A DNA stretch of 6,552 bases from an uncultured Rhodospirillales bacterium (GTDB lineage Bacteria > Pseudomonadota > Alphaproteobacteria > Rhodospirillales > Defluviicoccaceae): positions 1 through 6,552 of the forward strand of contig CAKZLS010000411.1 of the NCBI GenBank assembly GCA_937127205.1, in the 5' to 3' direction. Numbering within the stretch: position 1 is the first letter of the stretch; the number at the start of each line of letters is the position of its first letter. Made by a program: the position numbers and the translations under genes. This document shows, piece after piece, positions 1 to 6,448 of the stretch. The notes below the pieces were generated by a model. The model was given only the letters and a program-made list of their open reading frames with translations. It was not told the DNA's origin and ran no database searches.

Positions 1-20
1 ATGTTCTGCGACCTTGGTTG

Positions 21-812
21 CTAGCCCACCGCTTTTGGTCGAGCAACTTCCGCTTCAGCATACAGGAATTGGCCGTCATACGAATTGCCGGCCTCGATCA
101 CCGCATAGCCGGTCGATTCAAGAAGCCTTATCAACGATTCTTGAGTGAAATATGAACAGTGTTCATAGATCAAGTCCCAGATCATGTCGGTCGCTAGGGT
201 ATAGGCTCCGTTGGGTACCTCGATATAGAACCGAGTAAGGTCGGACTTCGCCGCGCCTAGAATTAGCTTGGCGAAGTCCCGCGGATACTCGATGTGCTCT
301 AAGACGTGCCGGGATACGACAAAATCGCCTTTTGTGTCGGCGTACTTGCCCGAGAAAAAATCCGGTACGATGCTAACATTATCGAATTGCGCCGTCTCCG
401 GCGCGTCGGCTTGGCTGGGATCGAAACCGATGCCTGTATTCTGGCCTTTCCTGCACATCAGGTCGAGAAACTCGCCGCCGCCGCTGCCAATTTCGATAAT
501 CGTGCCCTTATGTACATTGTATCGGGTAATCAGCCGGTCGGCGACCGAGTCAGCATAGCGCTGGAAATGAGGCGAGTAGTGAAGCGCATTCTCGTAATGG
601 CCATGATAGGCCATTAGCCCCGGATCGAAATCGGCATTGTAGATGTGGCCGCAGTTCTTGCAGAAGACCAGCTCGAGAGGGGCTTTCGCCGCGCCGAGCG
701 CCGCTTCCTTTGTGTCACTCAGCACATTGCAATGAATCGGCACTTCCTTGATGGACGCTAGGGCAATCAAGTCGGCGCTATCGCACACAACACAACGCTT
801 GAGATCTGCCAC
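21..812 (-). CDS. Class I SAM-dependent sugar methyltransferase, short form lacking the C-terminal domain
   Basis: A 263-residue methyltransferase, last gene of the leftward unit in this window. Residues 7/10 and 51/54 are two CxxC pairs, the N-terminal zinc module of the sugar C-methyltransferase family. The SAM-binding glycine loop EIGSGGGEF is at about 107-115, the acidic end of strand 2 is in GIGFDP, and LEHI is at about 171-174. YEHCSYF at about 216-222 matches its upstream neighbour. It is clearly a paralogue of the gene at 846-2036, but it ends right after the Rossmann core, about 130 residues short of that protein. At the position where sugar C-methyltransferases have an active-site Tyr it has Ile215. 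The start chosen is GTG at 812, with GGAG eight bases upstream; the frame stays open to a GTG at 821 that has no proper ribosome-binding site. It lies 33 bases after the upstream stop. Substrate is unknown. It could be a frameshifted or decayed copy, or a genuine single-domain enzyme; the window ends 20 bases past its stop. Confidence 0.8.
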   Translation of the reverse strand: MADLKRCVVCDSADLIALASIKEVPIHCNVLSDTKEAALGAAKAPLELVFCKNCGHIYNADFDPGLMAYHGHYENALHYSPHFQRYADSVADRLITRYNVHKGTIIEIGSGGGEFLDLMCRKGQNTGIGFDPSQADAPETAQFDNVSIVPDFFSGKYADTKGDFVVSRHVLEHIEYPRDFAKLILGAAKSDLTRFYIEVPNGAYTLATDMIWDLIYEHCSYFTQESLIRLLESTGYAVIEAGNSYDGQFLYAEAEVARPKAVG

Positions 813-820
813 GTGCAGCA

Positions 821-824
821 CTCC
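821..824 (-). promoter_or_regulatory. Ribosome-binding site of the short methyltransferase
   Basis: GGAG on the minus strand, eight bases before GTG at 812. It decides the start: the GTG at 821 is part of this very motif and has no separate Shine-Dalgarno. Confidence 0.6.
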
Positions 825-845
825 GCAATATGAGAATTTCGATCC

Positions 846-2036
846 TTAAGAGAAGGCGGTGACGGGCTTCAGGTCGGTTTGGACTCCCAATTCCCTGATA
901 GCACTCGCGACTTCCTCAATGTAGATGGGGTTCATGACGATGACGAGGTCGGGAGGGTACTCCTTCAACGCGTCCGGTCCAAGCACTCGGTGTCCACTAC
1001 CGGCTAGGAATGTGCCGTGCTTGTGGGGGTTGATGTCGACGGCGTAGTCGATTTCGGCCCCGATCTTCAGTGATGTCAAAAAAGCGACCGCCTTCGATCC
1101 GCCCCCCCACAACACGGCGCGCCGACCCGCATTGGCCAACTCATGTAGCATGGACCGCCAATACGCGAGCCGTTTTTCGTAATGATCGGCGAAGAACCGA
1201 ACGTCATCCGCAACCGCCTGCGTCGGTGCAGGTGCCTTGGTTGTTCGAACACCGTTGGTCGGCTTGCATTCGATCATAAGGTACTGCTCGCCGTACTCCA
1301 GCCGGGACGCGACAACGTCGAAGCCGTTGCGGTCAAACAAATGATGCAGGGAGGGGCCGGAGAAGTATGAGCAATGTTCGTAGTAGATGTCCCAGAAAGC
1401 GATCTCGTGGAGAATGCGGGTAATGTCCGGGACTTGGAAGAAGACAGTCGTGTTGACGTCGTCGCCGATTGCTCGACGGACGATTTGGACAAAATTCGCG
1501 GTATCCGGGATATGCTCGAGTGTTTGCTTGCAGCACACGAAATCGCCGCTACGGTCGGCGTATTTTTCCGAATAGTAGTCGGCAATAACCTGATAGCGGT
1601 CACTCGATAGGTCCGACGCCCGTTCCGGCAAATAGGCAGGATCAAATCCGATGCCGTGGTTGTCACCCATCTCGCACAATAGGTGCAAGAATTCGCCTTG
1701 GCCGCAGCCGATCTCGATGATGCTCTTGCCGTGCAGATCGTAGCGGTCGATTAAATCGGCGGCGAGTTGACGGTGAAACGCATTGAATGTCGGCGAAAAG
1801 CTTTGAGTCGCCTCATAGCCGGCGCCGTACTGTTCCAAGGCCTGATCAAATGCCGTGTTCGTAATAAACTGGCAGGCCGAGCAAAATGCCAGCGAGACAT
1901 CGCCTGTCGGGAAGTCAATCGCCTCTTGTTTCGTCTCAAACAGGAGGACGCTATGCGCGGGAACGGAAGTGCACTCGTAGAATTTCGCGAGGCGTGTTTC
2001 GCCGCAGTTGGGGCATTTGGCGTCGATAGGTTGCAC
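846..2036 (-). CDS. Class I SAM-dependent sugar C-methyltransferase (three-domain)
   Basis: A 396-residue full-length member of the sugar C-methyltransferase family, whose known members transfer a methyl from SAM to a carbon of a nucleotide-linked keto-sugar in the cytoplasm. CxxC pairs at 8/11 and 52/55 form the N-terminal zinc module. The SAM loop EIGCGQGEF is at about 108-116 and LEHI at about 173-176. The catalytic-type stretch around Tyr218, Glu220 and His221 runs into YEHCSYF. The C-terminal Rossmann-like domain carries GGGSKAV at about 311-317 and a VDINPHKHG stretch at about 333-341, typical of the family's third domain. The start chosen is GTG at 2036 with GGGAG eight bases upstream. 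The longest frame begins at TTG 2066, overlapping the upstream stop as TTGA, but that TTG has no ribosome-binding site; the extra residues would be ten. It shares many motifs with the downstream short methyltransferase, suggesting tandem duplication. The exact sugar and carbon cannot be read from sequence, and an O-methyltransferase role is not excluded. Confidence 0.85.
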   Translation of the reverse strand: MQPIDAKCPNCGETRLAKFYECTSVPAHSVLLFETKQEAIDFPTGDVSLAFCSACQFITNTAFDQALEQYGAGYEATQSFSPTFNAFHRQLAADLIDRYDLHGKSIIEIGCGQGEFLHLLCEMGDNHGIGFDPAYLPERASDLSSDRYQVIADYYSEKYADRSGDFVCCKQTLEHIPDTANFVQIVRRAIGDDVNTTVFFQVPDITRILHEIAFWDIYYEHCSYFSGPSLHHLFDRNGFDVVASRLEYGEQYLMIECKPTNGVRTTKAPAPTQAVADDVRFFADHYEKRLAYWRSMLHELANAGRRAVLWGGGSKAVAFLTSLKIGAEIDYAVDINPHKHGTFLAGSGHRVLGPDALKEYPPDLVIVMNPIYIEEVASAIRELGVQTDLKPVTAFS

Positions 2037-2044
2037 GTGTCGGG

Positions 2045-2049
2045 CTCCC
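2045..2049 (-). promoter_or_regulatory. Ribosome-binding site favouring the GTG start at 2036
   Basis: GGGAG on the minus strand, eight bases before GTG 2036. It lies inside the longer TTG-initiated frame and argues for the shorter protein. Confidence 0.55.
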
Positions 2050-2062
2050 AAAGATCCGGGGG

Positions 2063-3298
2063 TCAATCAATGCGCAGTTCAGGCAACGGCACGATGAACC
2101 GGCCGCCAAGTTCCCGATATGCCTGTTGTTGGCGCTCGATCTCCTCGGCAAAATTCCAAGCCAGGATCAGCACATAATCGGGCTGGTCCTCGAGCAGTTT
2201 AGTGGGATCGCATATCGGTAGCCGATTGCCGCCCATGTAACGACCGTGCTTGAACTTGTTCAGGTCGACAACGTAGTCCAAGTACTTGCCGTCGATGCCG
2301 CAATACGCCATCAGCGTCGCCGCCTTCGCCGCGGCACCATACCCGACGATGCGTTGTCCTTTGGATTTCAGGTCGGCCAGCAAGTCGATGAGCCGCGTTT
2401 TGAAGACTTCTACGTTGTTCCGGAAGTCTTCATAGAACGCCAACTGGTCAATCCCTGCCTGCCGCTCCGCTTGCAACAGACCTTGGACGCCGGGCTGGCG
2501 ATTCTCGGTCGGTTCGACGAACAGGCGCAGCGAGCCGCCGTGGATGGACAGTCGCCGTACATCGTTGAGGAACAGGCCGTGGCGCAGGAACAGGTGATCG
2601 AGCGCCGTGACCGAGAAATAGCATAGGTGCTGATGATAGATCGTATCGAATTCTAGCTTCTCCACGAGATCGACCAGATAAGGCACTTCAATGACCGCAA
2701 TCCCGGTCTGCTTCAGGACCTTTGCGATGCCTTCGACGAACCCGTTGAGATCAGGGACGTGGGCCAGAACATTGTTGGCGAGGAATACGTCTGCCCGCGC
2801 GCCTTCTTCCTCGTAGAGTTTTTCGGCGAGTTGGCGTGTGAAAAAGGTGTTAAGGGTTCGGACGCCGGCCTGTTGCGCGGCCTTGGCCGGCCCTTCCGCC
2901 GGGTCGACGCCGATGACTGGAATCCCGCGTTCGACGAAGTGCTTGAGCATGTAGCCGTCGTTGCTCGCCGCTTCGACGACGAGGGATCCGGCACCTAAAC
3001 CGCGCGACTCGATAATCTCGTGCGCGCTGTCGCCGAAGTGCTTCATAAGCGAAGGTGAAACGGACGAAAAATACGGGTAGTCATCGCAAAACAGGATCGT
3101 AGGATCGACCGACACCGAGATCTGAACCAACGAACAATTGGGACAAAGAAGCACATCCAGGGGTGCGGTTATCTCTGGTTCGTCCAATTGCTCTGGCGTC
3201 AGCAAGCGGTCAGCCAGTGAGCTGACGCCCAGCGACAAGATATTATGAAGGATCGCACCGCCACACGATCGGCACGCGGTCGTTTCTGAACTGGTCAT
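2063..3298 (-). CDS. Class I SAM-dependent sugar C-methyltransferase (TylC3/TcaB9-like)
   Basis: A 411-residue protein with the full layout of nucleotide-sugar C-methyltransferases such as TylC3 and TcaB9. Cys9/12 and Cys52/55 form the zinc module. EAASNDGYML at about 109-118 is the SAM loop, VDPAEG at about 131-136 follows strand 2, and His180 sits in NNVLAHV. Tyr221-His222-Gln223-His224 lines up with the active-site Tyr-x-Glu-His of TcaB9, with Gln in place of Glu. HGGSLR is at about 253-258. The C-terminal Rossmann-like domain has GYGAAAKA at 319-326 and VDLNKFKHG at about 344-352. Length is normal for the family. ATG at 3298 is preceded by AAGG six bases upstream, a site that abuts the stop of the SDR gene; only three bases separate the two genes, so translational coupling is likely. 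Of the three methyltransferases this is the best candidate for 3-C-methylation of a 4-keto-6-deoxy sugar nucleotide, by family inference only. Confidence 0.88.
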   Translation of the reverse strand: MTSSETTACRSCGGAILHNILSLGVSSLADRLLTPEQLDEPEITAPLDVLLCPNCSLVQISVSVDPTILFCDDYPYFSSVSPSLMKHFGDSAHEIIESRGLGAGSLVVEAASNDGYMLKHFVERGIPVIGVDPAEGPAKAAQQAGVRTLNTFFTRQLAEKLYEEEGARADVFLANNVLAHVPDLNGFVEGIAKVLKQTGIAVIEVPYLVDLVEKLEFDTIYHQHLCYFSVTALDHLFLRHGLFLNDVRRLSIHGGSLRLFVEPTENRQPGVQGLLQAERQAGIDQLAFYEDFRNNVEVFKTRLIDLLADLKSKGQRIVGYGAAAKAATLMAYCGIDGKYLDYVVDLNKFKHGRYMGGNRLPICDPTKLLEDQPDYVLILAWNFAEEIERQQQAYRELGGRFIVPLPELRID

Positions 3299-3301
3299 CG
3301 T

Positions 3302-4360
3302 TTACCTTGCTGCGACGAAAACACGAGGAAGTGGTTCACCCTGCCAACGCAAATCCGGCGTAATATTACCGTCGCGGAGCAGTTTTTTTAGGTACTTTAT
3401 CCGGCTGAAGCGTTCTCCCTCGAATTCTTCCAAGGTCAAGCCTACTTGCTGGTAGGTCTCGTAAAGCTCCTCGACGCCTTTTCGCACGGACCACGTCGGT
3501 TTGAACTCGGGCAGAATCCGCTGAATTTTGCTACAATCGACACGATAGCAGCGCTTGTCTGGCCCAGCATCTTCGGCGAAATCAACCCGTGAGTTCGGCA
3601 CCACATCGGCAACGATTTCGGCAATTTCCCTAATGCGCAGATTGTCCTCGTTCCTGCCGACGTTAAACGCCTCGTTGTGTACGGCCTCGCGGGGCGCATG
3701 AAGGACGGCAATGAAGGCTCGCGATATGTCTTCGACATGGACGACTGGGCGCCATGGCGTACCGTCGCTCTTCAAGAACACAAGACCGGTCGTGTAGGCC
3801 CAAGCGACCAGATTGTTGACAACAAGATCGAAGCGAATCCGCGGCGCCAAGCCGTAAGCCGTCGCGTTGCGCAGGTAAGTCGGCGTGAACGAGTCGTCGG
3901 CTAGAACGCTAACCTCCTGCTCGACCTTTACCTTGGAAACGCCGTAGGGCGTTACCGGATTGAACGGGCTGGTCTCATCCAGCATGTCCTCGCCACCGGC
4001 GCCATAGTTGCTGCATGAAGACGAGAAAATGAAGCGGCCGACGCCGGAAGCCTTCGCTTTCTCGGCGAGGCGTACGGACGCAAGATAGTTGATGTCATGG
4101 GTAAGTTCGGGGTTCAGGTCGCCCAGCGGGTCGTTGGACAATCCGGCCAGGTGAATGACCGCATCGAACCCCTCGACGTCGCTCACCTCGATGTCGCGCG
4201 CGTCTTTGGAGATTGTCGGAATGTCAACGACCCGGCCGACATACGTACATTTCGAAAAGAGCCCAGAATCGAGGCCTACAACCTCGTGACCAGCCTCAAT
4301 CAACATGGGGACAAGAACAGCCCCGATGTAACCCTCGTGTCCTGTCAATAAAACGCGCAT
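3302..4360 (-). CDS. NAD-dependent epimerase/reductase, extended SDR family (nucleotide-sugar enzyme)
   Basis: A 352-residue extended short-chain dehydrogenase/reductase acting on a nucleotide sugar in the cytoplasm. The N-terminal dinucleotide motif TGHEGYIG has glycines 7, 10 and 13, and Asp31 after strand 2 favours NAD over NADP. HLAG follows at about 70-73, SSSCSNYG at about 113-120, and the catalytic YxxxK is Tyr139/Lys143. The family's substrate-side features continue with WRPVVHVEDISRA at about 203-215 and FNVG at about 232-235. Sugar 4,6-dehydratases carry an Asp-Glu pair in the segment after strand 5; here it reads Ser-Cys-Ser-Asn, so an epimerase or C4-reductase is more likely than a dehydratase. 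The start chosen is ATG 4360, five bases after the rfbF stop, placing the Gly-rich loop at the usual distance from the N-terminus. A TTG at 4384 would add eight residues and overlap rfbF. The Shine-Dalgarno is weak (GGA about ten bases upstream). Substrate is probably the CDP-sugar made from rfbF's product. Confidence 0.85.
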   Translation of the reverse strand: MRVLLTGHEGYIGAVLVPMLIEAGHEVVGLDSGLFSKCTYVGRVVDIPTISKDARDIEVSDVEGFDAVIHLAGLSNDPLGDLNPELTHDINYLASVRLAEKAKASGVGRFIFSSSCSNYGAGGEDMLDETSPFNPVTPYGVSKVKVEQEVSVLADDSFTPTYLRNATAYGLAPRIRFDLVVNNLVAWAYTTGLVFLKSDGTPWRPVVHVEDISRAFIAVLHAPREAVHNEAFNVGRNEDNLRIREIAEIVADVVPNSRVDFAEDAGPDKRCYRVDCSKIQRILPEFKPTWSVRKGVEELYETYQQVGLTLEEFEGERFSRIKYLKKLLRDGNITPDLRWQGEPLPRVFVAAR

Positions 4361-4365
4361 TAGAT

Positions 4366-5136
4366 CTATTTCCACATTTTCCAAGGAGCCTCACCGCTAT
4401 TCCAAAGGCTCTCCAATAAGTGCTTCTCTCGCAATGTATCCATGCATTGCCAGAACGAATTATGCTTATAGGCCATTAACTGGTTATTCTGGGCGAGCCG
4501 CTCCATGGGCTCCTGTTCGAACATCTGTTCATCGCCGTCGATGTAATCGAACACCCCAGGTTCAAGGACGAAGAACGCACCGTTTATCCAGCCTTCTTTG
4601 GCTTGCGGTTTCTCCGCGAATTGGACGACCCGATCACCGTCGAACTCCATGTAACCGTATCGCGCTGGGGGCCGCACGGCGGTTACGGTAGCAAGCTTAC
4701 CGTGACTACGATGAAACTCTAAGAGTTTGTGAAGGTCGACGTTGGAAACGCCGTCTCCCCATGTCAACATGAAGGTATCGTCCCCCAAAAAGGGCCTCAA
4801 GCGCTTTATTCGACCGCCGGTCATGGTCTTGAGGCCAGTCTCGATCAACTCAACTGTCCAATCCAATTCATTCGAATTTTGATATTCAATTTCTTGGGTC
4901 TGAAAATTAACTGTAACGTTACTATTGTTTTTACAATAGCTTTCCATGTAGTTCTTAATGTAATCTCCTTTATAACCGAGCGCAATTACGAATTCTTTAA
5001 GCCCATAATGGTAATATTGCCGCATAATATGCCAAAGGATCGGTTTATCTCCAATTTCGACCATTGGCTTCGGTCTCAGATGCGTTTCCTCTGCAAGCCT
5101 ACTACCGGCCCCGCCAGCCAGAATCGCCACTTTCAT
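4366..5136 (-). CDS. rfbF: Glucose-1-phosphate cytidylyltransferase
   Basis: A 256-residue enzyme that joins CTP and alpha-D-glucose 1-phosphate to give CDP-glucose and pyrophosphate, the entry step to CDP-linked deoxysugars of O-antigens. It matches RfbF almost end to end: the nucleotide-binding loop GGAGSRLAEET at about 8-18, PKPMVEIG at 22-29, GDGVSNVD at about 127-134, VRPPARYGYM at about 154-163, EKPQAKEGWING at about 175-186, and a C-terminal HNSFWQCMDTLREKHLLE block at about 225-242. Length is that of the family (about 257). The start is ATG 5136, with GGAGG six bases upstream; the open frame extends 21 residues further upstream but with no family similarity. First gene of the leftward unit. 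A stretch coding for about residues 52-92 is much more AT-rich than the methyltransferase genes, hinting at a different origin for this gene. Confidence 0.95.
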   Translation of the reverse strand: MKVAILAGGAGSRLAEETHLRPKPMVEIGDKPILWHIMRQYYHYGLKEFVIALGYKGDYIKNYMESYCKNNSNVTVNFQTQEIEYQNSNELDWTVELIETGLKTMTGGRIKRLRPFLGDDTFMLTWGDGVSNVDLHKLLEFHRSHGKLATVTAVRPPARYGYMEFDGDRVVQFAEKPQAKEGWINGAFFVLEPGVFDYIDGDEQMFEQEPMERLAQNNQLMAYKHNSFWQCMDTLREKHLLESLWNSGEAPWKMWK

Positions 5137-5142
5137 GTTCCG

Positions 5143-5147
5143 CCTCC
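5143..5147 (-). promoter_or_regulatory. Ribosome-binding site of rfbF
   Basis: A strong GGAGG on the minus strand, six bases before ATG 5136. It fixes the rfbF start and excludes the 21-residue upstream extension of the frame. Confidence 0.85.
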
Positions 5148-5231
5148 AGATTTTCGGTATGGATGGGCTGCGCACCAAACAGACACGAGTTGAAATCACC
5201 GAATCACTTTGCGCGTCGGATTTTTAGCGTA

Positions 5232-5237
5232 ATTCTA
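5232..5237 (-). promoter_or_regulatory. Weak candidate -10 element for the leftward operon
   Basis: TAGAAT on the minus strand, one mismatch from TATAAT. No good -35 lies 17 bases upstream; instead the dyad at 5247-5260 occupies that place, which would fit an activator-dependent promoter. The implied leader to rfbF is about 90 bases. This is inference from sequence only. Confidence 0.25.
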
Positions 5238-5246
5238 TGTGGAAAT

Positions 5247-5260
5247 TAAAGACCTCTTTA
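5247..5260. repeat. Perfect 6-base dyad, TAAAGA-CC-TCTTTA
   Basis: Two perfectly complementary 6-base arms around a two-base spacer, placed over the -35 position of the candidate leftward promoter. It is a reasonable regulator-binding site, but the arms are short and a chance origin in AT-rich DNA is possible. It also overlaps a one-mismatch version of the CtrA pattern TTAA-N7-TTAA (5246-5260, second half TTTA). Confidence 0.35.
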
Positions 5261-5411
5261 GGGGTGCGTTCTATTAGATAGATAAAACGATGATTGTTCA
5301 TGCCGCAATTATCGCGGTATCACGCCGATAGCCATCACACATGCCATAAATGAGTGCCTTCAACAGTTAGTTCCAACGTGTATTAAGGTCTGTGTATGTT
5401 ATGCTGAGAAA

Positions 5412-5441
5412 TTGAAAATAGGGATCAGAAATTTTTATAAT
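5412..5441 (+). promoter_or_regulatory. Sigma-70-like promoter facing the export gene
   Basis: TTGAAA at 5412-5417 and a perfect TATAAT at 5436-5441, with an 18-base spacer. This is the best promoter match in the window. Transcription would start near 5448 and give a leader of about 270 bases before the export gene's ATG at 5720. Confidence 0.55.
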
Positions 5442-5587
5442 GGCTTCGACCATACAGCCTAGCAGAAAGCGTTGTAGCCATCGAATATATATAACCCAAG
5501 ATTGTAACGTATGGCAACGCCGACGATCTTCAGAATTACCTCAATAATAGTCTTACTACCGATCTTTTCCGATTCTCTCCTTCGACC

Positions 5588-5615
5588 TTGATTGGCGACC
5601 TCGCTTGCGTAAAAT
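5588..5615 (+). promoter_or_regulatory. Second sigma-70-like promoter candidate for the export gene
   Basis: TTGATT at 5588-5593 and TAAAAT at 5610-5615, with a 16-base spacer: four of six and five of six consensus bases. The start would lie near 5622, leaving a leader of about 100 bases. Weaker than the upstream candidate, but nearer the gene. Confidence 0.4.
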
Positions 5616-5719
5616 CTTGAAAGAACTTATCGCATCCCTGGTTTCTGGCCATGTGCGAAAACTGGTGCGTGCTCTATACTGCGTCAGAAATGCAGCATGC
5701 CATAAAAAAGGTAAGGAAA

Positions 5720-6397
5720 ATGTTGTCTTGCTTCATATTAGGCAGAAACCTTCGTGCGCCGTTCTGGCGTCGGTATCTAAAGGTTCAAGGTGTTCGACAA
5801 TCGGGATGGTTTCTACTGATAGCGATTGTCTTGTCTGGTTGTGCTAGCGAACCGGAGCTACCTCCAGCAACAATCGATACGATCAGTCAGGCTCCACTCT
5901 ATAAGATTGGACCCGGCGATGTGCTATCGATCTTTGTATGGGATCATGCCGAATTGGAGTCGACGGTTACCGTCCGTCCAGACGGCCATATTTCCGCACC
6001 GCTTATTAGGGACTTAAGTGCCGCTGGTAAAACACCATCCGAACTCGCTAGCGACATCAACCAGCAACTCAACCAATACATCGTTCAGCCATTAACGGCA
6101 GTGATGGTGACCGAATTTGCTGGAACCAACGCCCAGCAAGTTCGCGTTGTGGGTGAAGCAACCGACGTACAAGCAATACCATATCGCGCCGATATGACCC
6201 TCCTCGACGTCATGATCGTGGTTGGCGGTCTCACCGAGTTCGCTTCTGGAAACCGCGCAACAATTGTTCGAATTGAAGGCGACACTCAAAAAGTGTATGC
6301 GGCAAGGCTCGATGACTTGCTGCGGGATGGCGATATAACGGCCAACGTCGCCATGCTCCCCGGCGACGTTGTGATCATTCCGAAAACCATATTCTAG
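5720..6397 (+). CDS. Outer-membrane polysaccharide export (OPX/Wza family) lipoprotein, short XrtA-type
   Basis: A 225-residue lipoprotein of the polysaccharide export family that forms the periplasmic and outer-membrane exit path for capsule or exopolysaccharide. A basic N-region of about 29 residues is followed by a hydrophobic core at about 30-40 and the lipobox LSGC with lipidated Cys41. Ala at +2 favours outer-membrane sorting. The poly-export domain begins with YKIGPGD at 61-67 and includes VRPDG at about 85-89. One SLBB domain spans about 142-185 and includes MTLLDVMIVVGGLTEFASGN; the protein closes with LPGDVVIIP. It lacks the long C-terminal part of Wza (about 380 residues), and the GNRA and VGGLTEF stretches recall export proteins of XrtA/PEP-CTERM polysaccharide loci. 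The start chosen is ATG 5720, with AAGG eight bases upstream; the frame stays open to 5651 but without a ribosome-binding site. It diverges from the rfbF operon and is followed by a palindrome, so it may be transcribed alone. Confidence 0.9.
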   Translation: MLSCFILGRNLRAPFWRRYLKVQGVRQSGWFLLIAIVLSGCASEPELPPATIDTISQAPLYKIGPGDVLSIFVWDHAELESTVTVRPDGHISAPLIRDLSAAGKTPSELASDINQQLNQYIVQPLTAVMVTEFAGTNAQQVRVVGEATDVQAIPYRADMTLLDVMIVVGGLTEFASGNRATIVRIEGDTQKVYAARLDDLLRDGDITANVAMLPGDVVIIPKTIF

Positions 6398-6448
6398 TCC
6401 GCCCTTGTAAAAGCGAAGACCGTTATCATAGGCGTGTTCCGAGAGGAA

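Larger units (their letters stand above)
5137..5719. other. Divergent intergenic region between rfbF and the export gene
   Basis: 583 AT-rich bases between two outward-facing transcription units. I find no gene with family similarity. It contains the rfbF ribosome-binding site, a 14-base dyad at 5247-5260, a weak leftward promoter candidate, and two rightward promoter candidates at 5412-5441 and 5588-5615. Short open frames here (for example ATG 5511 to the stop ending 5591, 26 codons, hydrophobic) lack ribosome-binding sites and are not called. The size and the long leader implied by the upstream rightward promoter (about 270 bases) leave room for regulatory sites or a leader RNA. Confidence 0.7.

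Noticed and set aside
846..2066. TTG start at 2066 for the second methyltransferase
   Set aside because: It overlaps the upstream stop as TTGA, which could allow coupling, but no ribosome-binding site precedes it whereas GTG 2036 has one; kept only as the alternative.
5511..5591. 26-codon hydrophobic frame in the intergenic region
   Set aside because: No Shine-Dalgarno before its ATG and nothing but hydrophobic residues to support it.
5593..5610. Possible sigma-54 promoter (TGGC ... TTGC)
   Set aside because: The GG and GC pairs are 11 bases apart instead of the required 10, and the site is better explained by the overlapping sigma-70-like candidate.
5605..5847. 80-codon plus-strand frame opening at TTG 5605 and overlapping the export gene
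   Set aside because: Its second half runs out of frame through the export gene's signal peptide; no ribosome-binding site and no recognisable protein.
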